This document shows, one piece after another, positions 18,936 through 28,154 of a stretch of 64,000 nucleotides of DNA. The position numbers and the translations under genes are program-made. A model generated the notes under the pieces. That model saw nothing but the letters and a program-made list of their open reading frames with translations. It searched no databases and had not been told where the DNA came from. Position 1 is the stretch's first letter. Each line of letters begins with the position of its first letter. Origin of the DNA: JANQEU01 sp965601455 (GTDB lineage: Bacteria > Bacteroidota > Bacteroidia > Cytophagales > Cyclobacteriaceae); the NCBI GenBank assembly GCA_965601455.1, contig OZ271831.1, positions 3,596,001-3,660,000 of the forward strand, given 5' to 3'.

Positions 18936-20675
18936 ATGAGACGAATAAACGCAATTATTGCATTGACATTCGCAGCCGTATTTGGTTTTGTGAATGCATG
19001 TGACGATGAGTTCTTGGAGATAGCTCCAAATGGACAATTGAGTGGGGACGTGCTGGCGACTGCGGATGGTGTCGATGCGTTACTTATTGGAGCTTATTCC
19101 ATGTTAGATGGAACTTCAGCTCAAGGAACGGGAAACTGGACTTCAACTACTTCAGGTTGGGTGTATGCTTCAATTAGAGGTGGTGTAGCAAATAAGGGTA
19201 CGGACTCTGGTGATCAGCCGGATATTAACCCTATCCAGAACTATGCTGAAACTGAGACTAATCCATATCTTAACAACAAGTGGAGATCAGTTTACGAATC
19301 AATTTCTAGAACAAACCAGGTGATCGATGTTGCTCAGGCTGCACTGGATGCAGGTAATATTGATCAAAGTCAGTTTGATATGTTCGTAAACCAGGCTCGT
19401 GCTCTTCGTGGCTTTTACCACTATGAAGCATGGAGAATTTGGGAAATGGTACCTTATGTTGATGAGAATACAGATGCAACTACAGTTACCAACGAAAGCT
19501 CTGCAGTTGTTGAAGCTGGAATCATAGCTGACTTAACAGCTGGAACTGCTCTTCCTGACAACATGGGTCAGATCGGTAGATGGAACGCTACTGTTGCTAG
19601 AGTAATGCTTGCTAAAGCGCTTATGGATATCAACCAGGATTACGCAGGTGCTCTTTCTTTGTTGAACACCGTAGTTTCAAGTGGTACAAAGCCTGACGGA
19701 GGCGCTATTGGTTTAGCTCCAACATACGGTGAGATTTTTGACATCGAAGGCCGAAACGGTATCGAGTCAGTTTACACTGTACAGTATTCTGTAAATGACG
19801 GTTCCGGTGGATGGAATGGTGGATTCGGTGAAGTATTGAACTTCCCTTATAAGAGTGGTGCATCTCCAGGCGGATGCTGCGGATTCTTCCAGCCTTCATT
19901 TGACTATGTGAATTCTTTCCGAACTGAAGGTGGTCTTCCATTGACTGACGGTGAGTGGAATGATCCTGCCAACGAGGTATTGAACGATCAGGGACTTGCT
20001 GTTGATGACGCCTCTTACGTTGAAGATCCAGGTCCTTTGGATCCTCGATTGGATTGGTCAGTTGGTAGAAGAGGTATTCCTTACCTTGACTGGGGTGATC
20101 ACACAGGTCAGGATTGGATTCGTGACCAGTCTTACGCTGGACCTTTCAGCCCTAAGAAGCAGGTGTACCGAAGAGATCAGGAAGGTAACTTCACTGAAGT
20201 AGGTAACTGGACTTCTGGTTGGACTGCTAACGGTTACAGAATGATCAGATACGCTGACGTTCTTTTATTACAAGCTGAAGCAAGACTTGAAACAGGTGAT
20301 GTCTCCGGTGCACTGGAAAACATCAACTTAATTCGTGAAAGAGCGGCTAATCCTGACGGGTTTGTGACAAACGAAGACGGTTCTGATGCTGCTAACTATG
20401 AAATCTCTGAGTATCCAGCAGGATTGTCAGCAGATGAAGTTAGAGAAGCTTTGATCATGGAAAGAAAGCTTGAGCTAGGAATGGAAGGTCACAGATTCTG
20501 GGATCTTAAGAGATGGGGAATTGTACAGGAAGAAATCAGCAGATTCCTTGATTACGAATCAGGTAAGCTTCCTGCACTTTATAATGCCATCGGTTTTGGT
20601 CCTGAGGATGTGAACTACCCTATACCTCAGCGTCAAATTGACGTAAGTGCCGGTACTTTGACACAGAATAGATAA
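18936..20675 (+). CDS. susD: SusD/RagB-family nutrient-binding outer-membrane lipoprotein
   Basis: Surface lipoprotein of 579 residues that forms the lid of the SusC transporter and binds its ligand. The signal peptide ends in the lipobox FVNAC (Cys22) followed by DDE, acidic residues consistent with surface export. SusD features include FLEIAPNGQLS, the TPR-like region with NQARALRGFYHYEAWRIW, and ARVMLAKALMD. The C-terminal block has YRMIRYADVLLLQAEARLETGD, EALIMERKLELGMEGHRFWDLKRWG and the ending YPIPQRQID. It sits 5 bp after susC and is followed by a strong terminator, so susC and susD form a two-gene transcript. Confidence 0.96.
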   Translation: MRRINAIIALTFAAVFGFVNACDDEFLEIAPNGQLSGDVLATADGVDALLIGAYSMLDGTSAQGTGNWTSTTSGWVYASIRGGVANKGTDSGDQPDINPIQNYAETETNPYLNNKWRSVYESISRTNQVIDVAQAALDAGNIDQSQFDMFVNQARALRGFYHYEAWRIWEMVPYVDENTDATTVTNESSAVVEAGIIADLTAGTALPDNMGQIGRWNATVARVMLAKALMDINQDYAGALSLLNTVVSSGTKPDGGAIGLAPTYGEIFDIEGRNGIESVYTVQYSVNDGSGGWNGGFGEVLNFPYKSGASPGGCCGFFQPSFDYVNSFRTEGGLPLTDGEWNDPANEVLNDQGLAVDDASYVEDPGPLDPRLDWSVGRRGIPYLDWGDHTGQDWIRDQSYAGPFSPKKQVYRRDQEGNFTEVGNWTSGWTANGYRMIRYADVLLLQAEARLETGDVSGALENINLIRERAANPDGFVTNEDGSDAANYEISEYPAGLSADEVREALIMERKLELGMEGHRFWDLKRWGIVQEEISRFLDYESGKLPALYNAIGFGPEDVNYPIPQRQIDVSAGTLTQNR

Positions 20676-20695
20676 AATTCATCATTAGTATATAT

Positions 20696-20728
20696 AAAGC
20701 CATCCCGATAATCGGGATGGCTTTTTTT
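20696..20728 (+). terminator. intrinsic terminator after susD
   Basis: Perfect inverted repeat AAAGCCATCCCGAT / ATCGGGATGGCTTT centred near 20710, followed by a T-run. It lies about 20 bp past the susD stop and separates susCD from the FG-GAP/sulfatase pair. Confidence 0.93.
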
Positions 20729-20880
20729 ATGTGTATCTGTGATGTACTGATAGTTGCCACTTCCACCCTGCCAACCTTAATTTCAGATTCCATATCCTAT
20801 TTAAGATATTTGGACTCCACGATAGAATAATTTCATTTCAATTAAGGGTCTGAAATAAAGGTTAAACCTCCTTTAAATTC

Positions 20881-20888
20881 TAAATTTG
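20881..20888 (+). promoter_or_regulatory. -7 promoter element TAAATTTG upstream of the FG-GAP lipoprotein
   Basis: Exact match to the Bacteroidota -7 consensus TAnnTTTG, ending 26 bp before the ATG at 20915. No clear -33 element is seen. Its position argues that the upstream TTG at 20900 is not the start and that the FG-GAP/sulfatase pair has its own promoter after the susD terminator. Confidence 0.5.
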
Positions 20889-20914
20889 AGCCTCGACTCT
20901 TGAGAGAAATAGAT

Positions 20915-23900
20915 ATGAAAAACGTGTACATTCTGACAATTGCTATTGCCCTTGCAACATCTTGCTCTACCCCCTCAAACCGGTTTGAAAGGATACCTGC
21001 TTCACAATCAGGAATAGACTTCAATAACCTGATCATTGAAAACGACTCATTTAACATTCTCAATAATGAGTACATGTATAACGGCGGAGGTGTTGGCATA
21101 GGTGATCTGAATAACGATGGCTTGCAGGATGTGGTATTCTCCGGGAATAAGACTCAGAGTAAAATCTATCTGAACAAAGGTGATTTTCAGTTTGAAGATA
21201 TTTCTGAACAGCTGATCGGTCTAGATAATAACCAATGGTACAGCGGTGTCGTACTGGCTGATATCAACGGTGATCGATTTCTTGATATTTATCTTACCTC
21301 AACACTAAATGACGACAGTCTGTTGAGAAAAAATAAGGCCTGGATTAACCAGGGTTTAGATGCACAGGGAATCCCGTCTTTCATAGAATCATCTGACGCC
21401 CTTGGAATTGCTGATATGGGATATTCCATGCATGCCTCCTTCTTCGATTACGACCTCGATGGGGATCTGGACTTGTACATTCTGAATAATATCGTGAATG
21501 ACCAAATCCCTACAAACTATAGACCAAAAATTGCCGATGGCAGTGCGGTCAATAACGATAAGTTCTATAGGAATGATGGAGAAATATTCATAGATATCAC
21601 AATTGAAGCGGGAATAACCTATGAAGGTTATGGATTGGGATTAGCTGTTGGAGATATTAATAAAGATGGTTATCCGGATATATACATAAGTAACGACTAC
21701 ATCTCCAACGACATACTCTACATCAATCAAAAAAATGGTTCTTTTAGAAACGAATCCGAGGATTACCTCTCCTACCATTCAAAGTTTTCAATGGGTAACG
21801 ACATCGCCGATTATAATAATGATGGATATCTTGACATTATTTCCCTGGATATGCTTCCCGAAGATTACTTCAGAAAAAAGCAGACTATCGCCGGGGCTAC
21901 CTACATCTTCTATATCAATGATCAAAAATACGGTTACCAGCACCAATACGTCAGAAACATGCTTCATACCCACAATGGATTCTATGGAGATCAAATGATG
22001 CCATTTAGCGAATTAGGACAACTCATGGGTATTCATGAAACCGAATGGAGTTGGTCTCCTCTTTTCGCTGACTTCGATAATGACGGGGACAAAGATCTGT
22101 TTATTACCAATGGTTTTCCGAAGGATCTTACGGATAAGGATTTCACCAACTACAAAGCACAAATGCAAGGCTATCTGGCTACTGACCGGCAAATAATTGC
22201 AAAAATTCCGGTAGTTAAAGTTTCAAATTATGCATACGAAAACCTTGGTGATTTAAATTTTGATGATAAAACAAGTGACTGGGGGCTGGAAGTCCCTTCA
22301 TTTTCCAATGGAGCAGCTTTTGCGGATCTGGATAACGACGGAGATCTGGACTATATCGTGAATAACATCAATGATCAGGCTTTTGTCTATAGAAATAACT
22401 CATCCAACCAGGAAACGAACTATTTAAGGGTCAAGCCCATCGGAGAGGGGAGAAATACTAATGCCATTGGTGCAAAAATCGAACTCTGGACAACAGGAGG
22501 ATATCAATACCAGGAGCAGTTTCTTAATCGGGGATACCTTTCTACTGTCGAACCCTATGCACATTTTGGATTAGGAAATACTCAGAAAATCGATTCACTA
22601 AAGATCACCTGGCCCACAGGTAAAATCACCACTCTGAAAGAAGTACAGCTTAATCAGATTCTTGAAGTAAATGAGAGTGAGGCTTTGGACCAAGTAGATA
22701 ATGGTACTGGACCAATGGAATCTCTGTTTGCGAATAAAGAAGGTGTTATCGACTATATACATAGTGAACAAGAGTACATTGACTTTTTCCAGTATCAACA
22801 TACGGTATCACACAAATTCTCCCAAATCGGACCTTGCATAGCCCAGGGAGACTTTAATCAGGATGGAATAAATGACCTGATTATTGGAGGTACCCAGGTT
22901 CTTCCGACTACCGTTTTGGTTAGGGAAGGTGATTCATTTGTCAGCCAGGAATTTCCTGGTTTGACAGAAACCAGGGACTGCCAGGAAGCAGATATCATCG
23001 TGACTGACCTTGAGGGCGATGGAGATAACGATGTGGTCTCACTCGCGGGTGGTTATATAAACGATGAGGAGAACACTTATACCCATAAAGTTTTTATCAA
23101 CGAAAACGGCTCCTTCACTGAAAGGGTATTACCGATACTGGCCTTCCCGGCATCCGTGGTTATCGCCTTTGACTTTGATAAAGATGGAGACGAAGACATT
23201 TTTGCCGGTAGTAGAGTGAAAAAGAATTTCTTCCCATACGCTCATCCTTCTCTTCTCCTGGTAAACCAGGACGGAGAACTTACCTCACAGGATAATATGA
23301 GTTTTGACCTGGGTATGGTCACTGACGCTACAGTATCAGACTTTAACGGTGACGGTTGGGAGGACATCATTATCGCAAGGGAATGGAACTCGATAACCAT
23401 CCTTATTAATGAAAGTGGTAAATCATTTTCAACATTGGAATCAGAAACACTCAACCAGTACAAAGGTTTTTGGACCAGCGTCGCTGCAGGCGATCTTGAT
23501 GGAGATGGAGATGACGATTATATATTGGGTAACCTCGGAGACAATCATAGGTTTAATGTGTCGGAAACATATCCAATGCGTCTTTACGCTATAGATATCG
23601 ATAATAATGGGGTCATTGATCCTCTCATCTCCTCCTATTGGGAAGATCGGGAAGGAATGATGCAGGAATTCCCCATTCATTTCTTCGACGAGCTTGCCTC
23701 CCAATCCCCATACTATAGGAAAAGGTTCCAGAGTTATACAGATTTCAGTAATACAAATATTTCTGAAACAATTAACCTGGAGGTTGTCGGGGATGAACTG
23801 ATTTTCCTGGTAAATAATACCTCGAGTTATATCCTATGGAATGAAGACGGAAATCTGGAGTGGGATAAACTCCCAAGGGAATTACAGGTTTCTCCAATTC

Positions 23901-24184
23901 AGGAGATGATCATAAAGGACTTTAATGGTGATCAAATCGTCGACGTAATGGTTACAGGGAATGACTACACTTATGATGTCCCCACAGGATATTATGACGC
24001 CAATAAGGGTCTAATGCTTATCGGCAAAGGAGATAGGAAATTTGAAGTACTCTCTTCCGCCCAAACAGGACTTCTACTAAAAGGACAAGTAGAATCTCTT
24101 TTGTATCTTGAAGGTGATAATCCTTTGGTAGTTGCTGGAATCAATAGGGGTCCAGTGGCAGTCTACGAACATAATATCAAATAA
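20915..24184 (+). CDS. FG-GAP/VCBS-repeat lipoprotein with ASPIC/UnbV domain (CRTAC1-like)
   Basis: A large exported beta-propeller protein of about 1089 residues. The signal peptide starts MKNVYILTIAIALATSC, with the lipobox cysteine followed by STPSN, so no acidic surface-export signal is visible. At least a dozen calcium-binding FG-GAP motifs of the D.N.DG..D type are present (DLNNDGLQDVVFSGN, DYDLDGDLDLYI, DFDNDGDKDLFI, DLDGDGDDDYILGN). Between the two propeller regions is an ASPIC/UnbV segment (NAIGAKIELW, YAHFGLGN, ITWPTGK). I chose ATG 20915 because the upstream TTG at 20900 leaves a poor signal peptide. Proteins of this type commonly accompany SusCD pairs, but their biochemical role is not established. 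The stop overlaps the sulfatase start by one base. Confidence 0.9.
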   Translation: MKNVYILTIAIALATSCSTPSNRFERIPASQSGIDFNNLIIENDSFNILNNEYMYNGGGVGIGDLNNDGLQDVVFSGNKTQSKIYLNKGDFQFEDISEQLIGLDNNQWYSGVVLADINGDRFLDIYLTSTLNDDSLLRKNKAWINQGLDAQGIPSFIESSDALGIADMGYSMHASFFDYDLDGDLDLYILNNIVNDQIPTNYRPKIADGSAVNNDKFYRNDGEIFIDITIEAGITYEGYGLGLAVGDINKDGYPDIYISNDYISNDILYINQKNGSFRNESEDYLSYHSKFSMGNDIADYNNDGYLDIISLDMLPEDYFRKKQTIAGATYIFYINDQKYGYQHQYVRNMLHTHNGFYGDQMMPFSELGQLMGIHETEWSWSPLFADFDNDGDKDLFITNGFPKDLTDKDFTNYKAQMQGYLATDRQIIAKIPVVKVSNYAYENLGDLNFDDKTSDWGLEVPSFSNGAAFADLDNDGDLDYIVNNINDQAFVYRNNSSNQETNYLRVKPIGEGRNTNAIGAKIELWTTGGYQYQEQFLNRGYLSTVEPYAHFGLGNTQKIDSLKITWPTGKITTLKEVQLNQILEVNESEALDQVDNGTGPMESLFANKEGVIDYIHSEQEYIDFFQYQHTVSHKFSQIGPCIAQGDFNQDGINDLIIGGTQVLPTTVLVREGDSFVSQEFPGLTETRDCQEADIIVTDLEGDGDNDVVSLAGGYINDEENTYTHKVFINENGSFTERVLPILAFPASVVIAFDFDKDGDEDIFAGSRVKKNFFPYAHPSLLLVNQDGELTSQDNMSFDLGMVTDATVSDFNGDGWEDIIIAREWNSITILINESGKSFSTLESETLNQYKGFWTSVAAGDLDGDGDDDYILGNLGDNHRFNVSETYPMRLYAIDIDNNGVIDPLISSYWEDREGMMQEFPIHFFDELASQSPYYRKRFQSYTDFSNTNISETINLEVVGDELIFLVNNTSSYILWNEDGNLEWDKLPRELQVSPIQEMIIKDFNGDQIVDVMVTGNDYTYDVPTGYYDANKGLMLIGKGDRKFEVLSSAQTGLLLKGQVESLLYLEGDNPLVVAGINRGPVAVYEHNIK

Positions 24185-25851
24185 TGAGATACCTTCTTTT
24201 TCCAATACTAGCGATCCTCCTGGGATGTACTACACAGAATGAAGCCGATAAACAGGTCCCACCGGAGATAATCAATCCCACTCTAAATTTCAGACCTAAC
24301 ATAATCTGGTTGGTTGCAGAGGATCAAAGTCCTAATATTCCGGCTTTCGGTGATTCAACTATTGTAACTCCTACACTTGATCGGCTTGCAGCTGAAGGAA
24401 TCTGTTATGATAATTTCTTTTCACCAGCCCCGGTTTGTGCACCTGCGCGTTCGGCGATAATCACTGGAATGTATCCGAATTCACTTGGGTCTAATCATAT
24501 GCGAACGGGCCCCTGGTATGTGGGCAGGCCGCCAGATTCCATAATTCAAATGATGCGTCAATACTTTCCGGAGGGAGTACCACCCTATGAAGCTGTTCCG
24601 GACCCAAAGGTGAAAATGTTTACCGAATACCTTCGAAAGGGAGGTTATTTCACTACGAATAATTTCAAACAAGATTACCAGTTTGCTTCCACGCCTTTTG
24701 CATGGGATGAGAACTCGAGACAAGCTCACTGGAAGAACAGAAAACCAGGCCAACCCTTTTTCTCTGTATTCAATTATGAAGTAACCCATGAATCACGAAT
24801 ATGGGCGAAAGCTGATGATTCATTGTGGGTGGCAGATAACTTAGAGGTGCCCGTTCCACCCTACTTACCTGATAATGAAATCGGACAAAAAGATGTACGA
24901 CGGATGTACTCAAATATTCTCGAAATGGACTTTCAGGTGGGTCAAATGATAAATGAGTTGGAAGAAGCAGGACTAATGGACAGTACAATTATCGTTTGGT
25001 ATACTGATCACGGTGGACCACTTCCAAGGCAAAAAAGACTCTTGCATGACTCTGGGTTGAAGGTCCCTATGATCATAAGGTATCCTGGGAAACTCAATGC
25101 CGGTTCCAGAGATAACCGAATGATCAGCTTTATTGATCTTGCTCCTACCGTTTTATCAGTAGCTGGAATTACGCCTCCTGAGCACATGGAAGGCCAGGCT
25201 TTCCTTGGGGACCATATGAGGAAAACTGAACCACAATACATCTACGCAGCGGCGGATCGATTTGATGCCAAATACGATCAAAACAGGGCGGTTCGTGACG
25301 AACGATACAAATACATTCGGTATTATCAACCGGAAAAGCCAATGATCCTTAGGGCTGCGTATCGCGATCAAATGGCTATTATGCAGGAATTAAATCGGAT
25401 GTATGAAGAAGGAGAACTAAATGAAGCGCAACAGCTCTGGTTTAGAGAAACAAAACCGGAAGAGGAGCTTTTTGATACGTGGGCTGATCCACATGAGATA
25501 AAAGACCTGGCAACTGATGACAACTACCGGGAAAAATTAGAAGAACTGCGAGCGGCCAATGACTCATTTGTTAAGTCCATCAACGACAAAGGTCTGATGC
25601 AAGAAACAGAACTGATCTCTCAAATTTGGCCGGAGGGTGTTCAACCCAAAACTGCCAATCCAGTTTTAGAAAACAGAGATGGATTAATAACGATCAACTG
25701 CGAAACGCAAGGTGCATCCATCGGTTATCAAATGGGTGACGATCAGACCTGGTATATCTACGGTGGGCCCTTTTCCTCAGATAAGAAAGTTACTGCAATG
25801 GCACATCGACTGGGGTATCTTCCAAGTGAATATGTGGCACTTAATCCTTGA
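24184..25851 (+). CDS. type I (formylglycine) sulfatase, lipoprotein
   Basis: Hydrolyses sulfate esters, probably on a glycan fragment. The 555-residue protein has a lipoprotein signal (LAILLGC, Cys15) followed by TTQNEADK, not an acidic cluster, so a periplasmic-facing location is likely. Cys85 in PVCAPARS matches the C-x-P-x-R motif that is converted to formylglycine. Metal-site sequences include WLVAEDQSPN, where the usual Asp-Asp reads Glu-Asp, and WYTDHGG. DSGLKVPMIIRYPG and ISFIDLAPTVL are typical of the S1 family. It is translationally coupled to the FG-GAP gene (TAATG). An anaerobic or aerobic formylglycine-generating enzyme is needed and is not in this window. The substrate is unknown. 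Confidence 0.92.
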   Translation: MRYLLFPILAILLGCTTQNEADKQVPPEIINPTLNFRPNIIWLVAEDQSPNIPAFGDSTIVTPTLDRLAAEGICYDNFFSPAPVCAPARSAIITGMYPNSLGSNHMRTGPWYVGRPPDSIIQMMRQYFPEGVPPYEAVPDPKVKMFTEYLRKGGYFTTNNFKQDYQFASTPFAWDENSRQAHWKNRKPGQPFFSVFNYEVTHESRIWAKADDSLWVADNLEVPVPPYLPDNEIGQKDVRRMYSNILEMDFQVGQMINELEEAGLMDSTIIVWYTDHGGPLPRQKRLLHDSGLKVPMIIRYPGKLNAGSRDNRMISFIDLAPTVLSVAGITPPEHMEGQAFLGDHMRKTEPQYIYAAADRFDAKYDQNRAVRDERYKYIRYYQPEKPMILRAAYRDQMAIMQELNRMYEEGELNEAQQLWFRETKPEEELFDTWADPHEIKDLATDDNYREKLEELRAANDSFVKSINDKGLMQETELISQIWPEGVQPKTANPVLENRDGLITINCETQGASIGYQMGDDQTWYIYGGPFSSDKKVTAMAHRLGYLPSEYVALNP

Positions 25852-27364
25852 CCGTCAGATTTTCCAGGTAAAGTAGATTGACCCTGTTATCTGCCCAGCG
25901 ATTCTGTAATTGCATTGATGGATTATCAGGAGAATAGACAAAGGAACCAAGAAATAGGTCCAGATCTCCGTCTTGATCGATGTCTCCTTTCCCCAAGGTA
26001 ATCCAACGACCATCCTGACTATTCTCAATCCGATAAGGTTCAAAATCATATGTTGGGTTTCCCTGATTTTCAAACAGAAGAAAGGATCCATCGAAGCTGA
26101 GATCGTACTCAGCAAAAAACGCAGTAGCGGCAAGATCTATGTCCCCATCGGAATCAAAATCCCCAGCCTCTACCTGGGTCGCACCATACATGGGTAGGAA
26201 CCTTACCATTTCAAAACGATCAGAGCCATCGTTGATATATAAACGTACTCCATGATATGGTTTCGGAATTGCAGATAAGTCGGCATTATCTCCAAAAGCA
26301 ATGGCTATATCCATATCTCCATCACCCTCATAATCAAACAAGTCAAAATCACTGGTGCCATAAACTGAGTTATTCCTTATCACTTGTTTAGCAGTAAAAT
26401 TCATATCCACCCGTTGATAGAAGATGATCACCCCCTCATTGCCTTGGGCCGTCAAAACGATAATATCATCCCTCCCATCAAGATCCATATCGTGAACCAT
26501 TGATTTTAACGTCCCCGGAGCACTTCCCAGTACCTTCTTTTGATATTCACCCGACTGCTGATGATATATTGAAAATTGACCCATTTGATTTCCGAATTCA
26601 CTAATCATAAGTTCTTCCAGTCCATCATTATCCAAATCTTTAGCATTTAGATGTACGGGCCTTCTCAATCCAACGTCGATGATTTCCGGGTCATCCTGCC
26701 CTACTTTTTTCCAGATTTTGCCATAGCTTAGATCTGTTGGATGCATCTGACCAATTTCTAATGCGTACATACTGTTTCCAGCTGGAAATCCACCTGTTAG
26801 AGGCATTTGGTAATCATGTAGTACCTCGGCGGAATCCCCATCCCATTCAATAAGGTCACCACCGGCATTAGTGATCAAGGCCTTACCTGTTTCAGGAAGA
26901 AATCGGATGTTCGTTATAAATGAGTTTCTCCGCTGATCAACCAGAACCTTATGTGCATTAAATGTGGAAGTAGTAGGTAGATTATCCACTGTGTCATATT
27001 TCATTTTCAAAGGTGCCCTGGATAGTATATAATCAGTAATGGATTCCCACTCGTCCAGAGTGATTTTGGCTTCCATCGGATAAATGGCCGCTATTTTCAA
27101 CTCAATTATTTCATCTGGAGACTGTATGGCTAACGGATCGTAATCCCCGACCCTGATTCCAAGGCGGGCTCCCATATTAGGAAGCACATTATTTTCCCAT
27201 ATATGTCTCGGTAAATCCGACGGATCGGGTAACGCATGACAACTGCCACAATATGTTTTGAATGAATAATCCTCAGCTCTCTTTGGAGCGATTAATCCTA
27301 TATAGGTAACGACCAGAATACCAACTATGGCAAGGGTCGATGTAATTACTATCGATCTACTCAA
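25841..27364 (-). CDS. membrane-anchored FG-GAP protein with c-type haem motif
   Basis: A 507-residue exported protein. The N-terminal membrane segment (about 6-27) is followed by KTYCGSCHALPDPS, a CxxCH covalent-haem motif at about residues 38-42. A Met in NVLPNMGARLG is a possible distal ligand, and LDEWESITDYILSRAP closes a small cytochrome-c-like domain near 115. The rest is a seven-bladed-type propeller with FG-GAP motifs (DLDNDGLEELMI, DMDLDGRDDIIV, DYEGDGDMDIAI, DFDSDGDIDLAA, DIDQDGDLDLFLGS). It may pass electrons, but a structural role for the haem is also possible. It overlaps the sulfatase tail to tail by 11 bp and follows the sulfotransferase by 14 bp, so it may be the last gene of that transcript. 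Confidence 0.85.
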   Translation of the reverse strand: MSRSIVITSTLAIVGILVVTYIGLIAPKRAEDYSFKTYCGSCHALPDPSDLPRHIWENNVLPNMGARLGIRVGDYDPLAIQSPDEIIELKIAAIYPMEAKITLDEWESITDYILSRAPLKMKYDTVDNLPTTSTFNAHKVLVDQRRNSFITNIRFLPETGKALITNAGGDLIEWDGDSAEVLHDYQMPLTGGFPAGNSMYALEIGQMHPTDLSYGKIWKKVGQDDPEIIDVGLRRPVHLNAKDLDNDGLEELMISEFGNQMGQFSIYHQQSGEYQKKVLGSAPGTLKSMVHDMDLDGRDDIIVLTAQGNEGVIIFYQRVDMNFTAKQVIRNNSVYGTSDFDLFDYEGDGDMDIAIAFGDNADLSAIPKPYHGVRLYINDGSDRFEMVRFLPMYGATQVEAGDFDSDGDIDLAATAFFAEYDLSFDGSFLLFENQGNPTYDFEPYRIENSQDGRWITLGKGDIDQDGDLDLFLGSFVYSPDNPSMQLQNRWADNRVNLLYLENLTVKD

Positions 27365-27378
27365 CTTCCCTTCATTAA

Positions 27379-28152
27379 TTACTTCGCAATCTTACAAACA
27401 GTACGGTAAATATATTTGTTGAAAGTCCTTCCAATACTTCTTTTGATGGTAAAAGGACTATTTAAAAGATTCGGTTCAATTTTTTGATCAGGATTTACTC
27501 CGGCTTTTTCACACATTGCAGGGAATACATATTCTTTTACATGTTGATACAATGCGATATCATTAGAGTTATACTTACGAATCAAATTCACAACTTCCGT
27601 ATCAGACTTTAATTTGACACTTATCCTGTTGGATGAGGAAACATTTTTCCTGAAGTACCTTGTATCCATCTCCCTATAAAAGAGTCTCTTTAGAGCATTA
27701 AGAGACACTTCGAATTTCTCTGTTAGTCCTACAAACTGGCATTCCTGATCTACAAATTTTATTGCTCTATCCAGATCATCAGGGGAACCGGTGATCTTAC
27801 TTACCTGAAAATTCTGTAGATAGGGATTATTTTGGAAGTCTTTCTGAAAATTACCTGAAGCTTTTCCATTCAGCACGTTTGCCTGGTAATGCGAGATAAC
27901 CCTATCCACCGGATCTCTCAGAATCGTGGCAAAAAATGGTCTTTCGATAGCAAGTTCATACGGGGCAATTAAGCTGTGTCCGGTAAGGCAGCTGATCCCA
28001 GGAAAAACCCTCCTTGCAATCATTAGGTCTCTATTTCGAAAATACTTCCCTTTAATATGATTTGTGTGACAGCAATGAACACCAAAATTGTTTTCCAATA
28101 TGAATCGAAATGTCGTTCCAGCTGTCTTAGGAATATGAAGAAATACGAGCAT
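27379..28152 (-). CDS. sulfotransferase, family 2 (HS2ST-like)
   Basis: Predicted PAPS-dependent sulfotransferase of 257 residues. The amino end LVFLHIPKTAGTTFRFIL carries the 5'-phosphosulfate loop (PKTAGTT), and ATILRDPVDRVISHYQ is the 3'-phosphate-binding segment; both are typical of Sulfotransfer_2 proteins. FVGLTEKFEVSLNAL is another common motif of the group. No signal peptide or transmembrane helix is evident, so it should act in the cytoplasm on a lipid, glycan or small molecule. It starts 2 bp after the thrC stop, so it appears to be carried on the amino-acid operon transcript, which is an odd location. The acceptor is unknown. Confidence 0.85.
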   Translation of the reverse strand: MLVFLHIPKTAGTTFRFILENNFGVHCCHTNHIKGKYFRNRDLMIARRVFPGISCLTGHSLIAPYELAIERPFFATILRDPVDRVISHYQANVLNGKASGNFQKDFQNNPYLQNFQVSKITGSPDDLDRAIKFVDQECQFVGLTEKFEVSLNALKRLFYREMDTRYFRKNVSSSNRISVKLKSDTEVVNLIRKYNSNDIALYQHVKEYVFPAMCEKAGVNPDQKIEPNLLNSPFTIKRSIGRTFNKYIYRTVCKIAK

Positions 28153-28154
28153 CC

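Noticed and set aside
24184..25851. Sulfatase suspected inactive because one of the usual paired aspartates reads Glu
   Set aside because: Glu at this metal position occurs in some S1 sulfatases as I recall, and the C-x-P-x-R motif and the DH metal site are intact.
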